From NCBI GenBank assembly GCA_937876095.1, contig CALFIE010000029.1:1-10251 (forward strand): 10,251 nucleotides of DNA, written 5' to 3'. The translations under genes were made by a program, and so were the position numbers. The DNA comes from an uncultured Flavobacteriales bacterium (GTDB taxonomy: Bacteria > Bacteroidota > Bacteroidia > Flavobacteriales > Weeksellaceae). Below are positions 1-6,670 of this stretch, piece after piece (the stretch's first letter is position 1; every line of letters begins with the position of its first letter). Below the pieces are notes generated by a model, which was not told where the DNA came from, searched no databases, and worked only from the letters and a program-made list of their open reading frames with translations.

Positions 1-22
1 ATACTCTCGAATTCGAGAGTAT
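1..22. repeat. Perfect 22-nt palindrome, probable terminator stem
   Basis: The first 22 bases are a perfect inverted repeat with arms ATACTCTCG and CGAGAGTAT around an AATT loop. As RNA this gives a 9-bp stem. It lies 43 bp past the stop codon of the minus-strand acyl-CoA dehydrogenase gene. Read on the minus strand, any U-tract would fall outside the window, so terminator function cannot be confirmed. On the plus strand no T-run follows. It could also serve a convergent gene to the left. Confidence 0.55.
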
Positions 23-35
23 TATACAAATATCG

Positions 36-57
36 AAAAATATTCTTTTTAAAGAAT
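36..57 (-). terminator. Weak AT-rich terminator-like hairpin after the acyl-CoA dehydrogenase gene
   Basis: On the minus strand the arms ATTCTT and AAGAAT flank a TAAA loop and are followed by ATTTTT. The stem starts 8 bp after the stop codon. It has only one G-C pair per arm, so it is weak alone. It may act together with the palindrome at 1-22. Confidence 0.4.
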
Positions 58-65
58 TAAAAAAA

Positions 66-1199
66 TTATGTAATTTCTCTACCAATTACCAATCTTTGGA
101 TTTCTGAGGTACCTTCACCTATGGTACATAATTTAGAATCACGATAGTATCGTTCTGCAGGGAAATCTTTGGTATAACCATATCCACCAAAAATTTGGAG
201 TGCATTGTTGGCAATTCTCACACATGCTTCTGATGCATATAGTTTTGCCATAGCTCCTTCTTTGGTCATTTTTTGTTTTTGATTTTTCATAGTTGCTGCT
301 CTTCTAATCAACAATTCAGCAGCATCTATTTCGGTTGCCATATCAGCAAGCATAAAATTGATGGCTTGGAAACTTGCAATACTTTTCCCAAATTGGTGTC
401 TTTCTTGTGCATATTTCAGCGCTGCTTTGTATGCACCTCTTGCAATTCCCAAACTAAGTGCGGCAATAGAAATTCTACCACCATCTAAAATTTTCATGGC
501 TTGTTTGAAACCTTCACCAACGTCTCCTAATCTATTAGCATCTGGTACACGAACTTGATCGAAAATAAGTTCTGCAGTTTCAGAAGCGCGCATTCCCAAT
601 TTATTTTCTTTTTTACCAGAAGTGAAACCAGGCATTCCTTTTTCTAAGACAAATGCTGTTGAATTATTTCTGGCTCCTTTTTCTCCAGTTCTGGTCATTA
701 CCACTGCAATATCGCCAGAAATTGCGTGCGTAATAAAATTTTTAGCTCCATTGATGATCCAATCATCGCCATCTCTAACTGCTGTTGTGCTCATTCCTCC
801 AGAATCAGAACCTGTATTGTGCTCAGTAAGTCCCCAAGCTCCAATTACTTGTCCGGTTGCTAATTTTGGTAAATATTTTTTACGTTGTTCTTCATTTCCA
901 AATTCATAAATATGATTGGTACACAATGAGTTGTGAGCTGCAACCGACAATCCAATAGAAGGATCTACTTGTGAAATTTCATCTAAAATACTCACATATT
1001 CGTGATATCCCAATCCAGAACCACCATATTCTTCAGGAATTACAATTCCCATAAAACCCATTTCTCCTAATTTGTGGAACAAATCTACAGGGAAATGTTG
1101 TGCTTCATCCCAATCCATACTATTTGGTCTAATGTTGGCTTCTGCAAAATCCTTTGCTGTTTGTGCGATAATTTTAATTTCTGCTTCGTCAAAATGCAT
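66..1199 (-). CDS. Acyl-CoA dehydrogenase (short-chain/butyryl-CoA dehydrogenase type)
   Basis: FAD-dependent enzyme catalysing alpha,beta-dehydrogenation of acyl-CoA thioesters in fatty-acid or branched-chain amino-acid breakdown; cytosolic, passing electrons to electron transfer flavoprotein. The 377-residue protein has the normal full length. Visible family signatures are GAWGLTEHNTGSD at about 120-132, the flavin and substrate region, and FGGYGYTKDFPAERYYRD near 340-357. The sequence IGEGTSEIQ near the C-terminus carries a Glu (about residue 362) at the catalytic-base position of short- and medium-chain dehydrogenases; isovaleryl-CoA dehydrogenases place theirs elsewhere. I chose the ATG at 1197-1199. 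An in-frame TTG six bases upstream would leave almost no leader after the predicted promoter. The gene stands alone on this strand and is divergent from the nuclease gene. The family is certain; chain-length preference cannot be read from sequence. Confidence 0.95.
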   Translation of the reverse strand: MHFDEAEIKIIAQTAKDFAEANIRPNSMDWDEAQHFPVDLFHKLGEMGFMGIVIPEEYGGSGLGYHEYVSILDEISQVDPSIGLSVAAHNSLCTNHIYEFGNEEQRKKYLPKLATGQVIGAWGLTEHNTGSDSGGMSTTAVRDGDDWIINGAKNFITHAISGDIAVVMTRTGEKGARNNSTAFVLEKGMPGFTSGKKENKLGMRASETAELIFDQVRVPDANRLGDVGEGFKQAMKILDGGRISIAALSLGIARGAYKAALKYAQERHQFGKSIASFQAINFMLADMATEIDAAELLIRRAATMKNQKQKMTKEGAMAKLYASEACVRIANNALQIFGGYGYTKDFPAERYYRDSKLCTIGEGTSEIQRLVIGREIT

Positions 1200-1216
1200 A
1201 TACAATATTTTGGTTT

Positions 1217-1224
1217 CAAATATA
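1217..1224 (-). promoter_or_regulatory. Bacteroidota -7 promoter box for the acyl-CoA dehydrogenase
   Basis: On the minus strand this reads TATATTTG, a perfect match to TAnnTTTG. It lies 17 bp upstream of the ATG at 1199, giving a predicted leader of about a dozen nucleotides. No convincing -33 TTG lies at the usual distance. Confidence 0.65.
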
Positions 1225-1589
1225 CAATAAATTGTTAAAGGATTTTTAATAAAAGTTAGTAATACTGATAACTCTTCATTTTAGATTTTTAGAGAAAAAT
1301 AGACATTTTATAAATTCAATAAAAATTGATAAAAACGTACATTAATGTGAAAAAACTTAACTTCTAGAATTAATAAAATGAAATAATTTGACTATTTTTT
1401 TTATGAAATTTTAATACAATCATCCTTTATTAGTTTTTTTCATGATAACTTGACTTAAAATTGCAGATTTTCTAAATTTTATAATTAATAATTTCTTTTA
1501 ATTATTGATTTTGAAAGAATTTATAACGATTTGATTATCAAATATTTAAAATTAAAACCAATTTTTATATTAGTTTAAAAATTAATAAG
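1225..1589. other. AT-rich divergent intergenic region without a recognisable gene
   Basis: This stretch lies between the promoters of the two divergent genes. I see no coding potential and no RNA gene. It contains only small AT-rich inverted repeats: ACATTAATGT at 1339-1348, and AATAATT/AATTATT at 1487-1493 and 1500-1506. These are expected by chance at this base composition. It is long for a simple divergent promoter region, so regulator sites are possible but not identified. Confidence 0.6.
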
Positions 1590-1597
1590 TAATTTTG
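1590..1597 (+). promoter_or_regulatory. Bacteroidota -7 promoter box for the secreted nuclease
   Basis: TAATTTTG matches TAnnTTTG exactly and lies 18 bp upstream of the ATG at 1616. The in-frame TTG at 1595 is part of this box and so is not a start codon. No clear -33 element is visible. Confidence 0.65.
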
Positions 1598-1615
1598 CAA
1601 ACCAAATTATTTAAA

Positions 1616-3487
1616 ATGAAAAAAATTCTATTCCCTATATTTTTAGTTCCATTTTTTTGTTTCTCACAAATTCCTTCAGGATATTATGATGCAGCTACTG
1701 GTTTATCTGGTTATGCACTGAAATCTAAATTACACGATATTATTTCTAAAAAAACATACTCTTATAATTATAGTGATGTTAATGATTTTTATGCTACTAC
1801 AGATCTAGATAAGTACTATGAAAACGATAATACCGTTTTAGACGTTTATTCAGAAATTCCGACAGGTACAGATAGTTACAACTATAATTTAACACAGAAT
1901 GTTGGTTCTGCTTCTGCAGAAGGACAAGGTTTCAATCGCGAACATGGGATGCCACAAAGCACTTATTACGGAATTTATCCAATGTATTCTGATATACATT
2001 ATCTAATTCCTGCAGATGCCTTTATCAACCAAAAAAGAAGCAATTATCCTTACGCAAGAAACAATGGTAGCAATACTATTTTTTCCAACGGAAGTAAATT
2101 AGGGAGTTCTACAACACCAGGATATTCTAATTTGGTGTACGAACCAATTGATGAATTCAAAGGCGATATTGCAAGATACCTACTCTATTTTGCAACTCGA
2201 TATCAAGGTTCGCTCAGTACATTCAATTATATGCTTTCTACATGTCCATTAGATGGTTCCGAAGAAAAAGCATATGAAGATTGGTACATCACCATGTTGA
2301 AAGATTGGAATACACTTGATCCAGTTTCTCAAAGAGAAATTGATAGAAATAATGCGGTTTATGCAATCGAAAAAACTAGAAATCCATTTATAGACCATCC
2401 AGAATACGTAAATATGATTTGGTCTGAAACCACAGATACAATTGCACCAAATGCTCCAACTAATTTGGTAGCTTCACAAACAGGTGAATCTTTTGTAACG
2501 CTTAATTGGCAACCAAGTACAGATACCGATATTTTGGGTTACAAAATTTATGTAAATGGAGTACTTACAGATTACACTTCTACAAACAGCATCACTATCG
2601 ATCGTTTGACTGCTGCAACGACCTATAATTTTACAGTAAAAGCCTATGATAAAGGTTATTTACTTTCTACTGACTCACAAGTTTCTGCAACTACACTAGG
2701 TTCAGATACATTTGCAAAAGATCTGATGATTACTAAATATATTGAAGGTAGCACCAATAATACAGCTCTAGAAATTATGAACAAAACAGGTCACGAAGTG
2801 AAATTGACCAACTATTATTTGTCCATACAGTTCAAAGGAGCCAATAATACCTATTATTTTTCTGACACTTACAAATTAGAAGGAAAAATTGCTCCGAACC
2901 AGAGAATTGTGGTGGTAAATCCAAAATCTACTTTTGTTGATTTTCCTGCATCAAACGGAGATTTTGTAACCAGCGGAACACCTATGAATTTTACTGGAAC
3001 ACAATACATAGAATTATCTTACGGTACAAAATATTTGAAAACAGTTTCTACCAATAATTATGATATGAATTATGTAACAGTAGATGCAGTTGGTTTCAAA
3101 GACACTTCTAATACCAACGGAAATGTGTCACTTTACCGAAATGATGATGTTACAGATCCTAATGTAAATTTCACCATTTCTGAGTGGACTCCACATACTT
3201 CTAATTACACTGTAAATTTAGGCGTAGATTCGGTTTTGGCGACTTCTGAAATGTTTGCAGATAATACACAAAGAATTTACCCAAATCCAGCGCAAGATCA
3301 GTTGTACATTTTAGGTAAAAACACCTCTTCAATCAGTCGTGCAGAAATATATGATCTATCCGGAAGATTGATGAATTCTTACCAACAACCATTCAAAAAT
3401 ACAAATTCTATTTCGGTAATAAATTTGAAATCGGGAGTTTACGTTTTAAAATTAGATAGCAAAGATTATCTTTTCATTAAAAAATAA
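1616..3487 (+). CDS. Secreted endonuclease I family nuclease with FN3, beta-sandwich and T9SS sorting domains
   Basis: Probable extracellular DNA/RNA endonuclease of the EndA/Vvn (beta-beta-alpha metal finger) family, 623 residues. Residues 1-18 form a signal peptide ending FCFSQ. The nuclease domain spans about 20-270. It has NREHGMPQS at 107-115 with Glu109 and general-base candidate His110, SDIHYLIP at 125-132, and FINQKRSN at 137-143 with Asn138 as probable metal ligand. A fibronectin type III domain follows (about 276-360), then a beta-rich region (about 368-536) resembling the lamin-tail-like domains often attached to such nucleases. The type A sorting domain runs from about 552 to the end (RIYPNPAQDQL, then YDLSGRL and LKSGVYVLKL). 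Export is therefore by Sec and then the type IX system, to the surface or medium. A role in nutrient or phosphate scavenging from nucleic acids is inferred. The start at 1616 gives a clean signal peptide. Confidence 0.93.
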   Translation: MKKILFPIFLVPFFCFSQIPSGYYDAATGLSGYALKSKLHDIISKKTYSYNYSDVNDFYATTDLDKYYENDNTVLDVYSEIPTGTDSYNYNLTQNVGSASAEGQGFNREHGMPQSTYYGIYPMYSDIHYLIPADAFINQKRSNYPYARNNGSNTIFSNGSKLGSSTTPGYSNLVYEPIDEFKGDIARYLLYFATRYQGSLSTFNYMLSTCPLDGSEEKAYEDWYITMLKDWNTLDPVSQREIDRNNAVYAIEKTRNPFIDHPEYVNMIWSETTDTIAPNAPTNLVASQTGESFVTLNWQPSTDTDILGYKIYVNGVLTDYTSTNSITIDRLTAATTYNFTVKAYDKGYLLSTDSQVSATTLGSDTFAKDLMITKYIEGSTNNTALEIMNKTGHEVKLTNYYLSIQFKGANNTYYFSDTYKLEGKIAPNQRIVVVNPKSTFVDFPASNGDFVTSGTPMNFTGTQYIELSYGTKYLKTVSTNNYDMNYVTVDAVGFKDTSNTNGNVSLYRNDDVTDPNVNFTISEWTPHTSNYTVNLGVDSVLATSEMFADNTQRIYPNPAQDQLYILGKNTSSISRAEIYDLSGRLMNSYQQPFKNTNSISVINLKSGVYVLKLDSKDYLFIKK

Positions 3488-3507
3488 ATAGATTTTTATT
3501 TGAAATT

Positions 3508-3555
3508 AATGCAAATCATTATCAATAATTAATATTGTTGATGTTGATTTGCATT
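3508..3555 (+). terminator. Long near-perfect hairpin after the nuclease gene
   Basis: Outer arms AATGCAAATCA (3508-3518) and TGATTTGCATT (3545-3555) are perfectly complementary. Pairing continues inward, with one T-T mismatch and two G-U wobbles, to a 4-nt loop at 3530-3533, giving about 21 base pairs. It begins 20 bp after the nuclease stop codon. The downstream sequence is T-rich but lacks a continuous U-run, so it may be a terminator, a 3'-end stabiliser or a mobile-repeat remnant. Confidence 0.5.
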
Positions 3556-3631
3556 ATTTCTATGTTTCATTTTAAAAATTAAAACTCGATATTCTACATT
3601 TTTTTAATAAAAGAAATTAAAGACCACCTTA

Positions 3632-3718
3632 TTTATTAGCATTTTCACTTATAAAAACATTTTATAAGGCTTTTTACTTATAAATTTTATTTATAAGTAT
3701 TTTTACTTATATTTGCAA
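3632..3718 (+). repeat. Three tandem 29-bp imperfect repeats forming a putative operator array
   Basis: Three contiguous units start at 3632, 3661 and 3690. Each begins with TTTATAAG (TTTATTAG in the first), then a seven-base T-rich linker, then ACTTATAAA (ACTTATATT in the last), then five variable bases. Right half-sites lie at 3632, 3661 and 3690 and left half-sites at 3647, 3676 and 3705, all at an exact 29-bp pitch. Opposed half-sites form perfect 9-bp arms at 3676-3684 and 3690-3698. The third unit contains the -7 box, and the array ends one base before the ATG at 3720. This looks like a multi-site operator. Binding by the downstream helix-turn-helix protein is inference. Confidence 0.75.
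3708..3715 (+). promoter_or_regulatory. Bacteroidota -7 box for the SatD-family gene, embedded in the operator array
   Basis: TATATTTG matches TAnnTTTG exactly and overlaps the last ACTTATA half-site (3705-3711). Its final G is only four bases before the ATG, so transcription would begin at or next to the start codon and give a leaderless or nearly leaderless mRNA. The -33 region is occupied by the second operator. Confidence 0.65.
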
Positions 3719-3719
3719 C

Positions 3720-4325
3720 ATGATTGCTGTAATTACTGGAGATATTATCAATTCTAAAAGTAGCGATTCAGAAATTTGGCTACAAAAACTCAAAAATCTA
3801 TTAGGAAATTGGGCAGAATCTCCTGCAAATTGGGAAATCTATCGTGGTGATGAATTCCAGTATCGTTGCGAAGTAGACGATGTTTTCTTGAAAGCAATTG
3901 CCATAAAATCTTTAATAAAATCGTTCGAAAATCTAGACGTTCGTATTGCAATCGGAATTGGCGATGAACTCTACACTTCTGATAGAATCACCGAATCCAA
4001 TGGTTCCTCATTTGTAAATTCAGGAAAACTACTCCGCGAACTGAAAAACGAGTGCAAAACTTTAGCCATAAAAACTCCCAACGAAAAATTAGACCGAGAC
4101 TTGAATATGCTTTTCAAATGGGCTTCAATAGATTTTGATAATTGGTCTCAAGTTTCTGCTCAAATCATAGAAATTTTCATTAATAATGAAAACCTAAACC
4201 AAGAAGAAGTTGCCAAAAAACTCCATATTTCGCAATCTTCGGTTAGTCAGAGATTGAAACGTGCCAATTACGATTTGGTACTAGAAACCGATCAATTTTT
4301 TAGAAAAAAAATTACTGAATTATAA
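3720..4325 (+). CDS. SatD-family protein with C-terminal helix-turn-helix
   Basis: A 201-residue protein of the SatD family, named after a streptococcal gene; the biochemical role is unknown to me. The N-terminal part has ITGDIINS (5-12), YRGDEFQ (41-47) and RIAIGIGDE (75-83), followed by a SNGSSFVNSGKLL segment (93-105). Their order and spacing resemble the metal-binding strands of class III nucleotidyl cyclases and GGDEF domains; that resemblance is inference. Residues about 159-182 (NQEEVAKKLHISQSSVSQRL) form a typical helix-turn-helix, so it probably binds DNA and may bind the 29-bp array in its own promoter. No signal peptide or membrane segment is seen. From memory, relatives often pair with a DUF3307 membrane protein gene, which is absent here; purC follows after 28 bp. 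The start agrees with the family N-terminus. Confidence 0.8.
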   Translation: MIAVITGDIINSKSSDSEIWLQKLKNLLGNWAESPANWEIYRGDEFQYRCEVDDVFLKAIAIKSLIKSFENLDVRIAIGIGDELYTSDRITESNGSSFVNSGKLLRELKNECKTLAIKTPNEKLDRDLNMLFKWASIDFDNWSQVSAQIIEIFINNENLNQEEVAKKLHISQSSVSQRLKRANYDLVLETDQFFRKKITEL

Positions 4326-4353
4326 AATAAATCTTCTAAATACACTGTAAAAA

Positions 4354-5073
4354 ATGAAAAAACAAATGTTGTACGAAGGCAAAGCAAAACAAGTTTTCGA
4401 AACCGAAAATCCAGATGAAGTGATCGTTCGTTTCAAAGATGATGCAACTGCTTTCAACGCACAAAAGAGAGGTCAATTCGACCGAAAAGGTGAAATGAAC
4501 AACAAAATCACCACCCTACTATTCGAATACCTGAACGAAAAAGGAATTCCTACCCATTTCATCAAAAAATTAGATGACAGAGAACAATTGGTGAAAAAAG
4601 TTCAAATAATTCCTCTAGAAATGGTAGTTCGCAACTACAGTGCAGGAAGTATGGCACAAAGATTAGGTGTAGAAGAAGGCATCAAATCACCAGTTACCAT
4701 TTTCGATATTTGCTATAAGAAAGATGAATTGGGAGATCCTCTTATTAATGATCATCATGCTGTTTTTCTTGGTGCTGCAACCTACGAAGAATTAGATGAA
4801 ATGTATCGTTTAACCAACGAAATCAACCAAATTTTGATTGATTTATTTGATAAAATGAACATCATTTTGGTAGATTTCAAAATAGAATTGGGCAAAACCA
4901 GCGACGGAAAAATAATTTTGGCAGACGAAATTTCACCCGATACTTGCAGACTTTGGGACAAAGACACCATGAAAAAATTAGACAAAGATCGTTTCCGTAG
5001 AGATTTAGGAGAAGTTACTGAAGCCTATGTAGAAATCTACGATCGTTTGCAAAAAGTACTGCAAAAAGCATAA
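4354..5073 (+). CDS. purC: Phosphoribosylaminoimidazole-succinocarboxamide synthase (SAICAR synthetase)
   Basis: Joins CAIR and aspartate with ATP to form SAICAR in de novo purine synthesis; cytosolic. At 239 residues it matches the compact bacterial form. Diagnostic motifs are LYEGKAK at 6-12 (ATP-binding loop), FKDDATAFNAQK at 27-38, VVRNYSAGS at 91-99, INDHHA at 131-136, VDFKIELG at 173-180 and ADEISPDTCRLWD at 190-202. The last two are the conserved substrate and metal signatures. The start at 4354 leaves the usual few residues before the first strand. No -7 box lies in the 28-bp gap after the SatD-family gene, so transcription probably comes from upstream or from inside that gene. purF begins 5 bp after its stop codon, indicating a purine operon. 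Confidence 0.97.
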   Translation: MKKQMLYEGKAKQVFETENPDEVIVRFKDDATAFNAQKRGQFDRKGEMNNKITTLLFEYLNEKGIPTHFIKKLDDREQLVKKVQIIPLEMVVRNYSAGSMAQRLGVEEGIKSPVTIFDICYKKDELGDPLINDHHAVFLGAATYEELDEMYRLTNEINQILIDLFDKMNIILVDFKIELGKTSDGKIILADEISPDTCRLWDKDTMKKLDKDRFRRDLGEVTEAYVEIYDRLQKVLQKA

Positions 5074-5078
5074 ATACT

Positions 5079-6566
5079 ATGAAAAATGTAGCACCACTAC
5101 AAGCAGAATATTTAGCACAATTTCAAGAACGTTCTTACCAAAGAAACATCCTGAAATCAGAAGATCCGTTCGATTCGGTATCAGAAGAATGTGGAATTTT
5201 TGGAATGTATTCTGATCACGAATTAGACACCTTTTCTTTGTCGCAATTCGGACTATTTGCATTGCAACATCGTGGTCAGGAAGCCTGCGGAATTTCAGTG
5301 ATGAACAAAAATCAAATCGTGAACATCAAAGATGAAGGTTTGGTATTAGATATGTTCAAAAACATTCAAAATCCAGACAGATTTATGGGAAATGGTGTGA
5401 TTGGTCACACCAGATATACGACTGCAGGTGATAAGAAAAAATATAATTTTCAGCCATTTTTTGCAAAAAATGAGTACGACCAAATCATACTTTCTATTGC
5501 GCACAATGGCAATCTTACCAATGCACGAGAACTAAAAGCCGAACTCGAAAAAGAAGGCGTAGTTTTCAAAGCAACATCGGATTCCGAAGTCATCCTTAGA
5601 CTCATTCAGAAAAATATTGATTTAGGTTTACGTGGCGCCATAAAAACCACGATGGAAAAAATAAAAGGTGCTTATTCGGTAGTTGGAATCACAAGAAACA
5701 AATTTTTTGCTTTCAGAGATTTCCACGGAATCAGACCACTTCTTTTAGGAGCAATAGACGAAAAAACTTTTGTAGTTGCCTCAGAATCAGTTGCATTAGA
5801 TGCAGTTGGTGCACAATATGTACGAGATATTTTGCCAGGAGAAATTATTTTCTCTAGCGAAAACGAAAAAGGACTGCAGTCTTTTATGGCAAAAGAAAAT
5901 TGCGAACGCAGAATTTGTGCGTTTGAATACATCTATTTTGCTCGACCAGATGCTCAGTTAGAAGGCATCAATGTACACGAAATTCGTGAAAAATCTGGCG
6001 AAAAAATTTGGGAACAAGCACCAGTAGAAGCAGATATTGTAATTGGAGTTCCAGATTCGGGAGTTCCTGCTGCAATTGGATTTTCTAATGTTTCGGGCAT
6101 TCCTTTTAGACCTGTTTTAATTAAAAACCGATACATTGGTCGTTCATTCATCATTCCGTCTCAGGAAATGCGGGAACGATTGGTCAACCTAAAACTCAAT
6201 CCCATCATAAGTGAAATTCGTGGCAAAAGAGTGGTCATTATTGATGATTCTATTGTGCGTGGAACCACTTCAAAAAGATTGGTAAAAATTTTGAAAGATG
6301 CGGGTGTTAAGGAAATTCACTTCCGAAGTGTTTCGCCACCAATTATTGCCCCTTGTTTTTTGGGGATAGATACCCCATCTAAAGACGATTTAATCTCCGC
6401 AAATATGGATTCCGAAGAACTTCGCAACTATTTAGGAGTAGATAGTTTGGAGTTTTTGAGTATGGATAATTTAAAAGAAATTTTGGGTTCTTCTGACCAT
6501 TGTTTTGGTTGTTTCACCGAAAAATATCCTGTAGAAAAAGGCGAAGAAACCGAACTTTTCGAATAA
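5079..6566 (+). CDS. purF: Amidophosphoribosyltransferase (glutamine PRPP amidotransferase), iron-sulfur type
   Basis: Catalyses the committed step of purine synthesis: PRPP plus glutamine gives 5-phosphoribosylamine. The 495-residue protein begins with about 37 residues that must be removed to expose Cys38 of EECGIFG as the N-terminal nucleophile. The glutaminase domain (38 to about 275) shows LQHRGQEACGI at 62-72, GHTRYTT at 109-115 and AHNGNL at 141-146. The phosphoribosyltransferase domain carries the PRPP loop VVIIDDSIVRGTTS at 385-398. Cys280 (RRICAFEYIYF), Cys426 (APCFLGID), Cys475 and Cys478 (HCFGCFT) match the four cluster ligands of the Bacillus-type enzyme, so a 4Fe-4S cluster and autoprocessed propeptide are expected. 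No other Met precedes Cys38, which supports the start at 5079. It lies 5 bp after purC and is probably feedback-regulated by purine nucleotides, as in the family. Confidence 0.97.
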   Translation: MKNVAPLQAEYLAQFQERSYQRNILKSEDPFDSVSEECGIFGMYSDHELDTFSLSQFGLFALQHRGQEACGISVMNKNQIVNIKDEGLVLDMFKNIQNPDRFMGNGVIGHTRYTTAGDKKKYNFQPFFAKNEYDQIILSIAHNGNLTNARELKAELEKEGVVFKATSDSEVILRLIQKNIDLGLRGAIKTTMEKIKGAYSVVGITRNKFFAFRDFHGIRPLLLGAIDEKTFVVASESVALDAVGAQYVRDILPGEIIFSSENEKGLQSFMAKENCERRICAFEYIYFARPDAQLEGINVHEIREKSGEKIWEQAPVEADIVIGVPDSGVPAAIGFSNVSGIPFRPVLIKNRYIGRSFIIPSQEMRERLVNLKLNPIISEIRGKRVVIIDDSIVRGTTSKRLVKILKDAGVKEIHFRSVSPPIIAPCFLGIDTPSKDDLISANMDSEELRNYLGVDSLEFLSMDNLKEILGSSDHCFGCFTEKYPVEKGEETELFE

Positions 6567-6636
6567 TTGATTACCTATTTTTTAGCACCCAATTTCTTGA
6601 AATTACTGATTTCGCAAAAAATCAGAAAAAATCCCT

Positions 6637-6644
6637 ATTTTTGC
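6637..6644 (+). promoter_or_regulatory. Bacteroidota -7 promoter box for thrS-infC
   Basis: TATTTTTG matches TAnnTTTG exactly and ends 26 bp before the thrS ATG, predicting a leader of about 20 nt. A TTTCG at 6611-6615, 21 bp upstream, is a possible -33 element with one mismatch. It sits inside a small inverted repeat (CTGATTT at 6607-6613, AAATCAG at 6620-6626) that has no following T-run. The short leader leaves no room for a T-box or operator of the E. coli thrS type. Confidence 0.65.
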
Positions 6645-6670
6645 ATCTTATATTTAATGATAATTAAACA

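Noticed and set aside
1203..1205. TTG start for the acyl-CoA dehydrogenase
   Set aside because: Only two codons upstream of an ATG, and about six bases from the predicted transcription start. The ATG at 1199 is better placed.
1339..1348. ACATTAATGT palindrome as an operator
   Set aside because: A single 10-bp AT-rich palindrome in a 400-bp AT-rich gap is likely chance, and it does not overlap either promoter box.
1595..1615. TTG start adding seven residues to the secreted nuclease
   Set aside because: The TTG lies inside the -7 promoter box, and the ATG at 1616 gives a clean signal peptide.
3632..3718. CRISPR array
   Set aside because: The 29-bp period is tempting, but the units are contiguous without spacers, imperfect, palindromic and AT-rich, and sit on a promoter. 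No cas genes are present.
6607..6626. purF terminator hairpin
   Set aside because: CTGATTT/AAATCAG is followed by A residues, not T, on the plus strand, and it overlaps the likely thrS -33 region. I found no convincing purF terminator.
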